A DNA stretch of 64,000 nucleotides from Devosia geojensis. GTDB taxonomy: Bacteria; Pseudomonadota; Alphaproteobacteria; Rhizobiales; Devosiaceae. Positions 27,524 to 37,799 of the stretch are shown here, one piece after another (positions within the stretch are counted from its first letter, which is position 1; each line of letters begins with the position of its first letter). The stretch covers positions 62,001-126,000 of the forward strand of contig NZ_JZEX01000108.1 of NCBI RefSeq assembly GCF_000969415.1, given 5' to 3'. Both the position numbers and the translations under genes were made by a program. The notes under the pieces were generated by a model. The model made no database searches. It worked only from the letters and a program-made list of their open reading frames with translations, and had not been told where the DNA came from.

Positions 27524-29128
27524 CTACTGCTTCGTCATGTGGGTGAAGAAGTAATGGGCGAGGCGGTCGAGCGGGGTGAAGCCCAGGGCGTTGGGCTGCG
27601 ATCCTTCACCCCCGAGCTGGTCGGAGACGACCGCGATGGTGATCGGATGGACCAGGGGAACGATCAGCCCCTGGTCGATCATGATCTGCTCGGCCTGCGC
27701 ATAGAGGTCGACGCGCGTGTCCCAGTCGGATTCGGAGTCGGCCTGCGCCACCAGCGCGTCATATTCGGGGATGAAGTAACCATGCCGGCCGCCATTGTAG
27801 AAGATGCCGTAGAAGTTCGACGGGTCGAGGTAGTCGTACTCGTAGGGCGAGATGAAGATGTTGTTGCGCTTGTTGCGCAGCCCGTCCATCCAGTCCGCGC
27901 CGGGAAGCGCGCGGATGTTCATGTTGATGCCCAGGATCTCGCGAAACTCGGCCTGAAGATATTGCGCCATGGCCGGGATGATCGCGCCGTTGTAGCCGCC
28001 CTCGTCACGGATCCAGATCTCGATGTCAGGGAAGCCTTCGCCATTGGCATATCCTGCGTCTGCCAGGAACTGCTTGGCGCGTTCGGGATCAAATACCGCC
28101 TGCGCGACCACCTCCTCATTGTATCCGGGGTAGCCCGGCGGCAGGATCGAGCCGGCCGGTATCGCGATGTCCTTAAGGACGGTCGAGGTCAGCTCTTCCC
28201 GGTCGATCGCGTAGTAGAAGGCGCGCCGCACGTTGACGTCGTCGAACGGCTCGGCCTCGAGGTCGAAGGAGATGTAGGACGTGGCAAAGACCGCGTTCTT
28301 GCGGATGCCGTCGGGATAGCGCTGGGTGGCGACCGGCACCTGTCCGGTGTTGAGGAACGAGTAGTCCGCATCACCCGCGAGAAACGCCGGCAGGCCGACT
28401 TCCGGCGCGGCAAGGGTCGGATCGAGCTCCAGCCGGTCGATTGTCGGCTGCCAAGGCCCGGTATAGGTATCGGACTTGGTATAGACGACGGCGTTGTTGG
28501 ATTTTTCCCAGCTCTCGATCTCGAAGGGGCCGGAGGACACGATGCTTTCGACATTGAGCGCCCAGTCGTCGCCCAGTTCGTCGACCTTGTGCTTGGGCAC
28601 GGGGTACCAGAGGCTGGTGACCGAGGGGAAGTAGGGCTTGGGCGCCGTGGTCGTCACTTCGATGGTGAGGTCGTCCACTGCCTCGAGGCCCAAGGTCGAA
28701 ACGTCCGCCGTTCCCTCGGTGACTTCCTTCCAACCCTTGATGCCGCCGGCGAAATCCCAATACCAGGCGAAGTCGTAGCCGGAGGTCGCGGCGCGCTGCA
28801 GGGCGAAGACGTAGTCCTCGGCCGTCAGCGGCTCTCCGTCCGACCACACCAGTCCCTCTCGCAATTTGAACGTCCAGGTGAGGCCGTCTTCCGACTGGCT
28901 CCAGCTCTCGGCCGCCATCGGCGTCAGCTCGAACTCCTTGTCGAAGGTTGCGATCGGAACCTGCAGCAGTTCCGCGCCGGTGCCGCGGTCATAGACCGTC
29001 TTCATGTAGTCCATGTAGGTGCCGGTTGTGGTCCCGAACGGGGCGACCACCGTCGTTTGGGCCAGCGCCGGCAAAGTCAGCGCGGTAACGGTGGCCAGCC
29101 CCCAGGCCAGCTTGCGCACAAAGGTCAT
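27524..29128 (-). CDS. Opp/Dpp-type (SBP family 5) binding protein
   Basis: A 534-residue periplasmic binding protein with signal peptide MTFVRKLAWGLATVTALTLP and cleavage after PALAQ. LREGLVWSDGEPLTAEDYVF is the family 5 landmark; YYAIDREEL and FDPERAKQFLADAGY are others. The start is fixed by an AGGAGGGAGC site; an upstream in-frame ATG lies in the promoter region. First gene of the operon continuing through the fused ATPase, permeases, aminotransferase and GntR regulator. Ligand unknown. Confidence 0.85.
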   Translation of the reverse strand: MTFVRKLAWGLATVTALTLPALAQTTVVAPFGTTTGTYMDYMKTVYDRGTGAELLQVPIATFDKEFELTPMAAESWSQSEDGLTWTFKLREGLVWSDGEPLTAEDYVFALQRAATSGYDFAWYWDFAGGIKGWKEVTEGTADVSTLGLEAVDDLTIEVTTTAPKPYFPSVTSLWYPVPKHKVDELGDDWALNVESIVSSGPFEIESWEKSNNAVVYTKSDTYTGPWQPTIDRLELDPTLAAPEVGLPAFLAGDADYSFLNTGQVPVATQRYPDGIRKNAVFATSYISFDLEAEPFDDVNVRRAFYYAIDREELTSTVLKDIAIPAGSILPPGYPGYNEEVVAQAVFDPERAKQFLADAGYANGEGFPDIEIWIRDEGGYNGAIIPAMAQYLQAEFREILGINMNIRALPGADWMDGLRNKRNNIFISPYEYDYLDPSNFYGIFYNGGRHGYFIPEYDALVAQADSESDWDTRVDLYAQAEQIMIDQGLIVPLVHPITIAVVSDQLGGEGSQPNALGFTPLDRLAHYFFTHMTKQ

Positions 29129-29414
29129 GAGCTCCCTCCTTGCAGAGCAGATGGACGTTCCCTGACGCGTCGGACTCGAGCGCAAAGCCCGGCCGATCGC
29201 TTTGTTTGACGGCACTCGCCGCCATGAGCGGTTCCCCTCGAAACCGCTAATGCCATATGTCTGACAAATCTGCGCTGGCTTAGCAATGTGCAGTCGCCAA
29301 AATATGCACATGATATGAGCGTGCAGGAAAATGGCCAACGCAAGAAAACTTGCAGCAATGTAAACTATTGCAAGTTAAATCGCAGCATGATACCCCACAT
29401 CTAGTGGAGGAATC
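29129..29414. promoter_or_regulatory. Divergent promoter region before the RpiR gene
   Basis: A 286-base gap between the SBP operon (minus) and the RpiR gene (plus). AACTTGCA (29347-29354) and TGCAAGTT (29369-29376) form a perfect 8-base inverted repeat with a 14-base spacer just before the RpiR gene. ATATGCAC occurs at 29302-29309. Both TGCAAGTT and ATATGCAC recur in the gap before the AfuA-like gene at 30291-30307. The part proximal to the SBP gene shows only its ribosome site. Confidence 0.5.
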
Positions 29415-30254
29415 ATGTCGGTACTCGAACGCGTGCAGCAGGCGGCGGAAACGCTGACGCCGTCGGAGCGGCAGCTGGTCAAGCAGCTCATCGCTAATCC
29501 GCGGGATATCGCCCTGGCAACGGCAAGCGAGCTTGCAAGCCGCGTGGGCGTGCACGAGGCGACCGCTTCGCGCCTGGCGCGCAAGCTCGGATATCCGAGC
29601 TACTCCGGATTCCGCAACGCCATCCAGCAGGAATTCATCGTCAAGACGGATCCGGCGGTGCGCGTGCGCAATACGCTCGATCAGACGACGAGCGGCGATC
29701 TGCTGGCCGATCTCATCGGCCGCGAGATCGAAGCGCTGACGGCGCTGCCGCGCTATGTCGACATGGCCCGGCTGTCGGAAGCCGCCAGGGTCCTCCTCGA
29801 TGCGCGCCGGATCTTCGTATTCGCCCGCGGGAACGCCGAGGCTCTGGGAGTGCAGGTCGAGCGGCGTCTGCGTCGCATGGGCCTTCAGGTCTTTGCGCTG
29901 CGCGGTGACGCGCGTGACAGCGCCGAACAGGTGCTGGCCATGGAAAAGGGTGATGCCCTGATCGGCTGCGTCTTCCGTCGCCAGCCCAAGCTTTATGCAC
30001 CGCTGCTCGACCATGTGCGTGCCGTCGGCGCAAAGTCGATCATCATCGCCGGCAGCATCGGCCCGTCGCTTGCGCCAAAGTCCGATCACCTCCTGTTCGC
30101 CCCGCGTTCGGGGTCGCAGGAAGGTTTCCAGACGTTGACTGTTCCCATGGCCATTGCCAACGCCCTGGTGCTGGCGATGGCCGCTGAAGACAAGCGGGGG
30201 GCCTTGGAAAAGCTCGAAACGCTCGGGCAGCTCATCGCTGCGTTCGAAGGGTAG
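29415..30254 (+). CDS. RpiR/MurR-family regulator with SIS domain
   Basis: A 279-residue regulator. The N-terminal HTH_6 domain (residues 1-80) contains ATASELASRVGVHEATASRLARKLGY; the C-terminal SIS domain (about 120-260) binds phosphosugars in known members. A GGAGG site lies before the ATG. It immediately precedes an importer operon ending in a phosphatase gene, and shared motifs in the two gaps suggest it controls both itself and that operon. The SIS domain points to a phosphorylated effector, which is inference. Confidence 0.84.
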   Translation: MSVLERVQQAAETLTPSERQLVKQLIANPRDIALATASELASRVGVHEATASRLARKLGYPSYSGFRNAIQQEFIVKTDPAVRVRNTLDQTTSGDLLADLIGREIEALTALPRYVDMARLSEAARVLLDARRIFVFARGNAEALGVQVERRLRRMGLQVFALRGDARDSAEQVLAMEKGDALIGCVFRRQPKLYAPLLDHVRAVGAKSIIIAGSIGPSLAPKSDHLLFAPRSGSQEGFQTLTVPMAIANALVLAMAAEDKRGALEKLETLGQLIAAFEG

Positions 30255-30376
30255 GAGGTGCCAGGCAGGCGTCCTCGTGCGCCCGTGTTCTGCAAGTTCA
30301 TATGCACGTTACATAACAATTGCAAAAGGACGTGCACTCAACGGGCGCCATGGCGCCCTCTCTGGAGGAAAGACCA
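30255..30376 (+). promoter_or_regulatory. Promoter region of the AfuABC-like operon
   Basis: TGCAAGTT (30291-30298) and ATATGCAC (30300-30307) lie next to each other and repeat words present before the RpiR gene; a second TTGCAAAAGG lies at about 30320. The GGAGG ribosome site is just before the ATG. Likely RpiR binding site and promoter; exact boxes are not assigned. Confidence 0.4.
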
Positions 30377-31516
30377 ATGAACAAGACGAGACTAGCGATT
30401 TCGGTCGCCGCCATGATGGCGGCTGCCGGTGGGGCCATGGCGCAGGATGCCGACATGGGCGCCTTCCTCGATGCGATGACGCCCGAGGAACTTCTGCCGC
30501 TGGCGCAGGAAGAAGGCACCGTTACCGTCTATGCCTTCACCAGCCGCATCGCGGCAGTCGAGACGGCGTTCGAGGCTGCCTATCCCGGCATCGACATGAT
30601 CGGCTACGACATGAGCTCGACCGAGCAGATCACCCGTATCAAGGCCGAAGCGGCCGCGGGCATCAACAATGTCGACGTCATCTACATCTCCGATGCTCCC
30701 GTGGTTTATACGGAGCTCCTGGGGGCAGGGCTCCTCACCGCCTATGTGCCGCCGCGGGTGGCGGACGCTCTCGACGACGCCGAAAAGGCGCCTCTCCTCA
30801 GCCAGCGCCTCTCGACCAAGGTGCTGATGTACAATGAGGAAGCGTATCCGGATGGTGCGCCGGTTTCCAATCTCTGGGAGCTGACGACCGAGGACTGGAC
30901 CGGCCGCGTCATCATGGTCGATCCGCTGCAGCGCGGCGATTACCTCGATCTCATGACCGAATTCGTGCTGCGCGCCGAGGAGATGGCGTCCGCCTATGAG
31001 GCGCAGTTCGGCAGCCCCATCGCCCTCGACGACGGCATCGAGAATGCCGGCGAGCAGTTCATCGTCGATCTCTTCGAGAACGACGTGATCCTCGTCTCCT
31101 CGACCGACGACGTGAACGCCGCCATCGGCGCCGTCGGGCAGGAGAACCCGCCCATCGGCTTCACCTCCTACTCGGACCGTCGCGACAACGAGGACGAGGG
31201 CTGGGCGCTGCAGGTTGCCAACGATGTAGTGCCCTCGAACGGCATCATCTTCCCGGCGGTGCTTGCAGTCTCGGCGACGACGCAGCACCCGGCTGCCGCA
31301 CGCCTCGCCATCGACTTCCTGATGGGCGACGACAGCGATACCGGTGGGCCGGGCTATGCGCCCTTCTACGTGCCCGGCGACTACGCGACGCGCGGCGACA
31401 TCGTCGACCATCCCGATGCCGTGCCGCTTGCCGAGTTCTCCGCCTGGAGCGTCGACCCGGTCGCGACCTCGAGCATCCGGCAGGCGGTCGGCGATCTCGT
31501 GCTCGAGCTGCAGTAG
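30377..31516 (+). CDS. Fe3+/AfuA-type extracellular substrate-binding protein
   Basis: A 379-residue binding protein with signal peptide MNKTRLAISVAAMMAAAGGA and cleavage after AMAQ. The mature start (EEGTVTVYAFTSRIAAVETAF) and NVDVIYISDAPVVYTELL are typical of the FbpA/AfuA/2-aminoethylphosphonate class. The tyrosine pair that binds iron in FbpA is not evident, arguing for an organic ligand. GGAGG precedes the start. Its companions (two-domain permease, ATPase, phosphatase) and an SIS regulator suggest a sugar phosphate or other phosphorylated ligand; this is inference. Confidence 0.8.
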   Translation: MNKTRLAISVAAMMAAAGGAMAQDADMGAFLDAMTPEELLPLAQEEGTVTVYAFTSRIAAVETAFEAAYPGIDMIGYDMSSTEQITRIKAEAAAGINNVDVIYISDAPVVYTELLGAGLLTAYVPPRVADALDDAEKAPLLSQRLSTKVLMYNEEAYPDGAPVSNLWELTTEDWTGRVIMVDPLQRGDYLDLMTEFVLRAEEMASAYEAQFGSPIALDDGIENAGEQFIVDLFENDVILVSSTDDVNAAIGAVGQENPPIGFTSYSDRRDNEDEGWALQVANDVVPSNGIIFPAVLAVSATTQHPAAARLAIDFLMGDDSDTGGPGYAPFYVPGDYATRGDIVDHPDAVPLAEFSAWSVDPVATSSIRQAVGDLVLELQ

Positions 31517-31527
31517 GCGATAACAAT

Positions 31528-31553
31528 GCCTCCGGGCCAAAGTGCCCGGAGGC
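31528..31553 (+). terminator. Intra-operon hairpin after the binding-protein gene
   Basis: GCCTCCGGGC (31528-31537) pairs perfectly with GCCCGGAGGC (31544-31553) around a 6-base loop in the 59-base gap before the permease gene. No T run follows, so it more likely protects the upstream mRNA end or partly stops transcription. Confidence 0.6.
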
Positions 31554-31575
31554 GCTTCAAACGATCGATCGGATC

Positions 31576-33321
31576 ATGACCCACGCTCTTTCCCTCAAGG
31601 CCGCGTCACAACGTTGGGCCTCGGGCGGGCTCGCCCTCAAGCTTGCCGTGCTCCTGGCGCTCGGCGTGCTGGTGGCGGCCCCGCTGCTGCGCATCTTCTT
31701 GGAGACCCTCGGCCCCGACGCGATCGCGGCCTGGACGGACGTCACCGCCAGCCGCCTCTCGCGCAACCTCCTCTGGCTGCCGCTCGCCAACACCATGATC
31801 CTCGGCTTCGGGGTTGCCGCCGGATGCGTGCTGATCGGCGGGTACCTTGCCTGGCTCGTCGTCATGACGGACATCCCGTTCCGTCGCACCATCGGCTTGA
31901 TGGCGACGCTCCCGTTCATGATCCCGAGCTTTGCCACGGCGCTCGCCTGGGGTTCGCTTTTCCGCAACTCGCGCGTCGGCGGGCAGGTCGGCTTCCTTGA
32001 GGGGCTGGGCCTTGCCGTCCCCGACTGGCTCGCCTGGGGAATCGTGCCGACCCTCATCGTCCTCATCGCACATTATTATTCTCTGGCATTCACCGTCATC
32101 GCGGCCGCGCTCGCGACGGTCAATTCCGACCTCGTCGAGGCCGCACAGATCGCTGGGGCGAAGCGCGGGCGCATCCTCATGGGCATCATCCTGCCGGTGG
32201 CGCTGCCGGCGATCGTCGCCGGCGCGTCTCTCACCTTCGCCGGCGCCGTCTCCAACTTCGCCGCGCCTGCGCTGCTGGGCCTTCCGGTGCGCATGCAGAC
32301 GCTGGCGACGCGCCTCTTCGGCCTCATCGAAGTCGGGCAGACGGCGCGCGGCTACGTCATCGCCATCCTGCTGATCGCCGTTTCCGCGCTCTTCCTCTGG
32401 TTCGGCAACAAGGTGATTTCCGGTCGCCGCTCCTATGCCACCATCACCGGCAAGGGCGGCCGCGCCAAGCGGTTCGAGCTCGCCGGAGCACGCCTGCCGC
32501 TCTTTGCAGTGGCGCTGGCGATCTGCGTCCTCACCACGATCGTACCGGTGTTGATCCTCATCGCCTCCTCGATGGCGCCGTCTTCCTCAGCCCTCTTTTC
32601 CAACTGGACGCTGCACTACTGGTTCGGCGCCTCAGATCCGGCCATCGCGCAGGGCCAGGCGGGCGTCTGGCACAACCCGTTCATACTCTCGGCGACGAGC
32701 CTGACGGTCGGGCTGGGCGTGACCGTCGCCGTCACCGGCACGGCCCTCGGCCTCATCGTCGCCTTCGTTCTCGCCCGTCACGGGCGCGGACCGCTCGCCG
32801 GCGCCATCAACCAGTTGAGTTTCCTGCCGCTGCTGGTGCCCGGCATAGCGTTCGGCGCCGCCTATATCGCGCTCTTCGGCGCGCCCATCGGGCCGCTCCC
32901 GGCGCTTTACGGCACGTTCCCCCTGCTGGTTATCGCAGGCACCGCCTATCTCCTGCCGTTCGCGGTGCAGACCGGCCGCGCGGTCATCCAGCAGGTCTCG
33001 GGCGATCTCGACGAGAGCGCACGGCTGACGGGCGCGGGTTTCTTCAGGCGCATGGGCGCGATCACGGTCCCCCTCGCCATCCGAGGCCTTGCTGCCGGCG
33101 CGCTCATCGTCTTCGTCAAGATCATGCGCGATCTCTCGCTCGTCGTGCTGCTTTTTACGCCCACCACGCCGCTGCTCGCGGTCCTGGCCTACCGCTATGC
33201 GTCGGAAGGCTTTACCCAGTTCGCCAACGCCATAACCGTCGTCATTCTCGTGATCTCGATCGCCGCGACCCTGCTGGCCAATCGCCTGCAGGCCAAGTCG
33301 CAGCCCTGGCTCAAGTCCTGA
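31576..33321 (+). CDS. Two-domain ABC permease, FbpB/AfuB/ThiP type
   Basis: A 581-residue permease with two fused membrane domains of about six helices each. EAA loops are visible in both halves: EAAQIAGAKRGRILMGIILPVA (first) and ESARLTGAGFFRRMGAITVPLA (second). This layout is specific to the iron/thiamine/2-AEP/AfuABC class, in which one protein forms the whole channel. It follows a hairpin after the binding-protein gene and precedes the ATPase by 13 bases. Confidence 0.86.
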   Translation: MTHALSLKAASQRWASGGLALKLAVLLALGVLVAAPLLRIFLETLGPDAIAAWTDVTASRLSRNLLWLPLANTMILGFGVAAGCVLIGGYLAWLVVMTDIPFRRTIGLMATLPFMIPSFATALAWGSLFRNSRVGGQVGFLEGLGLAVPDWLAWGIVPTLIVLIAHYYSLAFTVIAAALATVNSDLVEAAQIAGAKRGRILMGIILPVALPAIVAGASLTFAGAVSNFAAPALLGLPVRMQTLATRLFGLIEVGQTARGYVIAILLIAVSALFLWFGNKVISGRRSYATITGKGGRAKRFELAGARLPLFAVALAICVLTTIVPVLILIASSMAPSSSALFSNWTLHYWFGASDPAIAQGQAGVWHNPFILSATSLTVGLGVTVAVTGTALGLIVAFVLARHGRGPLAGAINQLSFLPLLVPGIAFGAAYIALFGAPIGPLPALYGTFPLLVIAGTAYLLPFAVQTGRAVIQQVSGDLDESARLTGAGFFRRMGAITVPLAIRGLAAGALIVFVKIMRDLSLVVLLFTPTTPLLAVLAYRYASEGFTQFANAITVVILVISIAATLLANRLQAKSQPWLKS

Positions 33322-33334
33322 GGCCAATTGCCCA

Positions 33335-34359
<1,025 letters not shown>

Positions 34360-34363
<4 letters not shown>

Positions 34364-34965
34364 AACGGTTGCTGCTCGTTCGCCACGGTGAGTCGGAGTG
34401 GAACGCCACGCGCCGTCTTCAAGGCCAGGCGGACATTTCGCTCTCCGAAACCGGACGACAACAAGCGACCGCACTGGCGGAAACGGTGAGGAGCCTGCGG
34501 CCGGACAGGACTGTCGCGTCCGACCTGCGTCGCGCCGGCGAGACCGCCACGCTGCTCGGCTATCCGGAAGCCGAACCCATGCCGGCTCTGCGTGAGATAG
34601 ATGTCGGGGCCTGGACGGGGGTGGAGATCGCCGACCTGATCGCAGGGCAGGGCGAAGCCTACCGCTCCTGGCGGGCGGGCAGCTTTACGCCGCCCTCCGG
34701 GGAAAGCTGGGACCAGTTCAAGAGCCGGACCAGCGGGGCTGTATTCGACGCGTCGGCGGGTGCGGAGCGGCTGCTCGTCGTCTGCCATGGCGGTGTCATC
34801 CGCGCTCTGCTCGAAGCCTTCATAGGCCTGCCGCCGGCCCGCATCATCCCCGTGGGTCCCGCAAGCGTCACGATCCTCGCGGCGAAATCGGACGGCCGGG
34901 ACGACATGCGTCTGGAGCTTTTCAACTATTCCCCGCTCGGGCCCGTGCTCGACGCACCGGACTGA
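34360..34965 (+). CDS. Histidine phosphatase (phosphoglycerate mutase-like)
   Basis: A 201-residue branch-1 histidine phosphatase. LLLVRHGES holds the phospho-accepting His, followed by the conserved Arg in ASDLRRAGET; the second catalytic His lies in VVCHGGVIRAL. Length fits GpmB/CobC/PhoE-like phosphatases. No signal peptide, so it works in the cytoplasm. Its coupling to an importer operon with an SIS-domain regulator suggests it dephosphorylates an imported phosphate ester. True substrate unknown. A 17-base gap separates it from the convergent kdgD gene. Confidence 0.82.
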
Positions 34966-34982
34966 TTGGAGTGTCGAGGCGG

Positions 34983-35885
34983 TTACGCCACGCGGGCGAT
35001 CAGCCCCTTCAACTGGTCGATTTCATCGCTGGTCAGGTCGGTCAGCGGTGGCCGGACGGGCCCGGCCTTGCGTCCACGCGCTTCCAGACCGGCCTTGATG
35101 ATCGAGACCGCATAGCCCTTCCGCCGATTGCGAAGCTGCACGAGCGGGAAGAAGAAATCCTCGAGGATCTTGTCCGTTTGCACGGTGTCGCCGGCGCGCA
35201 GGCTCTTGTAGAAGCGCTGGGCGAGTTCGGGGACGAAGTTGAACACGGCCGATGAATAGGTGGTCACGCCGGCCGAGAAATAGGCCTGTGCGTAGAGCTC
35301 GTGGGTCGGCATACCGCCGATATAGACCAGCCGGTCCTTGAGCCGGGTGGTGATCTCGATCACCCGGTCGACTTCCCCGTGACCGTCCTTGAACCCGATG
35401 AGGTTGGGGCACTTGTCGGCGAGCTCGCGGATGCTGTCGGCCGAGAGCAGGCAGTTGTCGCGGTTGTAGACAACGACGCCGATGCCCACCGCGTCGCATA
35501 CCGCCCTGACGTGGGCGACCAGACCCTCCTGCTCGCAGAACATTAGGTAGGGAGGCAGGAGCAGGATGCCGTCGGCACCGGCCACCTCGGCGGCCTTGGC
35601 CATTTCGACGGCGATCGCCGTGCCGTAAGCGGCCCCGCCCAGGATCGGGGTCTTGCCGGCGCTCGCTTTCGCCGCACGGGTGACGCGGTCCACCTCAGCC
35701 GGGGTGAGCGAGAAGATCTCGCCGGTCCCCCCGGGGGCAAACAGCGCCGCCGCGCCATAGTTGTCGAGCCAATCGATATGGGCGCGGTAGGCTTCCTCGT
35801 CGAACTGCAGGTCGGGTGTAAAGGTGGTTACTGGAAACGAGAGCAGTCCGCTTCCGAGCGCGGCCTTGAGTTCGTTGGGGGTCAT
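34983..35885 (-). CDS. kdgD: 5-dehydro-4-deoxyglucarate dehydratase-like enzyme
   Basis: A 300-residue DapA-superfamily enzyme. GGTGE in [11 protein letters not shown] and the Lys of [13 protein letters not shown] (about residue 170, Schiff base) match KdgD (EC 4.2.1.41), which converts 5-keto-4-deoxyglucarate to 2-oxoglutarate semialdehyde and CO2. The Tyr is in VVVYNRDN. It is downstream of a UxuA-like gene (26-base gap). Together they indicate uronate or aldarate degradation, though the two enzymes do not form one linear textbook step. Confidence 0.82.
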   Translation of the reverse strand: MTPNELKAALGSGLLSFPVTTFTPDLQFDEEAYRAHIDWLDNYGAAALFAPGGTGEIFSLTPAEVDRVTRAAKASAGKTPILGGAAYGTAIAVEMAKAAEVAGADGILLLPPYLMFCEQEGLVAHVRAVCDAVGIGVVVYNRDNCLLSADSIRELADKCPNLIGFKDGHGEVDRVIEITTRLKDRLVYIGGMPTHELYAQAYFSAGVTTYSSAVFNFVPELAQRFYKSLRAGDTVQTDKILEDFFFPLVQLRNRRKGYAVSIIKAGLEARGRKAGPVRPPLTDLTSDEIDQLKGLIARVA

Positions 35886-35911
35886 CGCTTTGTCCTGGGA
35901 TGGAAGTGAAG

Positions 35912-36892
35912 TCAGCCGGCGTACGCGTCGAGCGCCTGGAGAAGGGCTGTCGTGTAGCCGTAGCAGAAGGCGAAGGCGACGCCCTGCGGATCGCGTCCTG
36001 AGATGGTCGGCACGTGATCGGGCATGATCATGTATTGGTAGCCGACCTCCTTGTAGACGCGCAGCGAGCGGGCCATGTCCATGTCGCCCTCGTCGGGGAA
36101 TGTCTCCATGAACGAGAGCTTCTTGCCGCGGATGTTGCGGAAGTGCAGGTTGAAGATCTTGTTGCGGCTGCCGAACCAGCGGATGACGTCGTCGATCTCT
36201 TCGCGTGGGTTGTCGAGCATCTCGCCGACGGTGCCCTGGCAGAAATTGAGCCCGTGATAGGGGCTCTCACGCATGGAGACGAACTTCTTCAGCCCCTCGA
36301 CGGTGCCGAGCACGCGGGTCACGCCCTTGTAGCCGGGCGGAGTGTAGGGGTCGTGCGGATGGCAGGCGAGACGGATACGGTTCGATTCGGCGACCGGCAC
36401 CACGCGCTCGAGGAAATAGTCGATGCGCTCCCAGTTCTCGTCTTCGGACAGCGTGCCCGCCAGGCCTGGAGGGGCATTCTGGTCGGTCTTGTCCCAGCGG
36501 AACGAGGCGTTCATCGAGCCGCCGCGGCCCGGTTCGTCGGGCGTGCGCGGAATTCCAATGAGGTTGAGATTGTACTTGGCCGCGGGAATGCCGGCGACGG
36601 CAAGATTCTCGATGAGCTGGCAGATGGCGTCGATTTGCCGGTCGCGCTCGGGGCCGGCCAGGAGGATATCCGGATAAGTCGCCATCTCGATCGGATTCGA
36701 GGGCAGGGGGATCTGGATCATATCGAGCACGAGCCCGAAGCTCTCGACCTTCTCGCGCAGCCTTTTCAGGTCGTCGAGCGTCCACGTGCCGGGCTTGCCT
36801 TCCGGATCCGCGCAGATGTGCTTGATGCCGAGCTGGGCCCAGACGCGGTAGTCGTCGTCGTCACGTGCGGCAAGCTGAGTACCTACATACAT
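35912..36892 (-). CDS. uxuA: Mannonate dehydratase-like enzyme (UxuA family)
   Basis: A 326-residue TIM-barrel enzyme. Metal ligands of the UxuA family are visible: His in ACHPHDPY, Cys in [10 protein letters not shown], His in [10 protein letters not shown] and Asp in [10 protein letters not shown]. The start is set at MYVGTQ because AAGGAGG lies six bases before it; earlier in-frame ATGs overlap that site or the operator. UxuA dehydrates mannonate to 2-keto-3-deoxygluconate, but this is shorter than E. coli UxuA, so a related sugar acid is possible. Confidence 0.78.
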   Translation of the reverse strand: MYVGTQLAARDDDDYRVWAQLGIKHICADPEGKPGTWTLDDLKRLREKVESFGLVLDMIQIPLPSNPIEMATYPDILLAGPERDRQIDAICQLIENLAVAGIPAAKYNLNLIGIPRTPDEPGRGGSMNASFRWDKTDQNAPPGLAGTLSEDENWERIDYFLERVVPVAESNRIRLACHPHDPYTPPGYKGVTRVLGTVEGLKKFVSMRESPYHGLNFCQGTVGEMLDNPREEIDDVIRWFGSRNKIFNLHFRNIRGKKLSFMETFPDEGDMDMARSLRVYKEVGYQYMIMPDHVPTISGRDPQGVAFAFCYGYTTALLQALDAYAG

Positions 36893-36963
36893 TGCCATCC
36901 TCCTTGTAACGTATGACATAATATGAATTTTTGAAACTGTCGAGGTCCGACTCGGGTGGGCCG
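36893..36963 (-). promoter_or_regulatory. Promoter region of uxuA-kdgD with putative GntR site
   Basis: TATGACATA at 36912-36920 matches TACGACATA at 37751-37759 in eight of nine positions. The site is about 20 bases upstream of the chosen uxuA start, next to the AAGGAGG ribosome site, and within a short AT-rich patch. A promoter for the minus-strand pair and a GntR operator are inferred. Confidence 0.4.
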
Positions 36964-37671
36964 CTAGCGCGAAAGCTGGCGATACCGCTTCTGGCTGGCC
37001 GTCAGGTGCTCGCGCATGGCGGCCCGGGCCGCCTCGGGATCCTGGTCGGCAATGGCCTCCAGAATACGGTCGTGCTCGGCCAGCACGCCTAGCAGGTATT
37101 GCGTGTCGTTGGCGCTCGGGAGGGTAGGGAACTGCCCGCGAGGGATCGAGCGCGGACCGAATCGGGTCATCGCATCGACGAAATGGCTGTTGTTGGTCGC
37201 CGCGGCGATGGCCTGGTGGAAGGCGAAATCGGCTTCGACGGTCGAACCGCCGTTCTGTATGCGATCGGCCATCTCGTGATTGGCGGCGCGAATGGCTTCC
37301 TCTTGCATGGCGGAGCGCCTGTAGGCCGCAATCGCGGCGCCTTCCGTCTCCACGGCCATCCGGAACTCGAGCGTTTCGAGGGTGTGTGGAATGCTCTGGA
37401 TTTCCCTCGGAGTGAGGGTGATCGCGGGCGCCGTGGCAAGGTCAGTCACGAACATGCCCTTGCCTTGTATGGGAATCACGAGGCCGGCAGCTCGTAGTTC
37501 GGCAATAGCTTCGCGAACTACGGTGCGGCTGACATCGAACTGAGCTTCGAGCTGGGGTTCGGTCGGCAATTGCGCACCCACCGGCAGCGCCCCGGCCTCG
37601 ATCTGCCGGCGTAGATCGTCGACAAGCGTTTGGGCCAGGCGTGGTCGTCTTCGCGTGGCTGTCGGTTCCAT
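36964..37671 (-). CDS. GntR-family regulator, FadR/FCD subgroup
   Basis: A 235-residue regulator. The winged helix has LPVGAQLPTEPQLEAQFDV and SRTVVREAIAELRAAGLV; the FCD domain from about residue 90 includes VEADFAFHQAIAAATNN and a distal EHDRILEAI. It lies between the uxuA-kdgD pair and a divergent Opp-type importer, so control of both is likely. A shared TAYGACATA word in both flanking gaps is the candidate operator. Sugar acids are typical effectors of such regulators. Confidence 0.82.
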   Translation of the reverse strand: MEPTATRRRPRLAQTLVDDLRRQIEAGALPVGAQLPTEPQLEAQFDVSRTVVREAIAELRAAGLVIPIQGKGMFVTDLATAPAITLTPREIQSIPHTLETLEFRMAVETEGAAIAAYRRSAMQEEAIRAANHEMADRIQNGGSTVEADFAFHQAIAAATNNSHFVDAMTRFGPRSIPRGQFPTLPSANDTQYLLGVLAEHDRILEAIADQDPEAARAAMREHLTASQKRYRQLSR

Positions 37672-37799
37672 TTTCCTTCTCCCCCGGATGCCGCTCTCAG
37701 GTGTCTTTTATCACCCTATTGCCATACTCGTGAAAAGGCCATAATCATAATACGACATACAACCAACGTATCACGTCGGGTTATTCTGGAGGAGACTTA
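37672..37799. promoter_or_regulatory. Divergent promoter region before the third Opp-type importer
   Basis: AT-rich 128-base gap. TACGACATA lies at 37751-37759, followed by the related ACGTATCACG. A GGAGGAGA ribosome site precedes the binding-protein ATG. The region serves the GntR gene (minus) and the importer operon (plus). Confidence 0.4.

Noticed and set aside
26011-29209. Very long plus-strand frames opposite the fused ATPase and SBP genes
   Set aside because: Antisense shadows; the minus strand holds clear Walker motifs and SBP landmarks.
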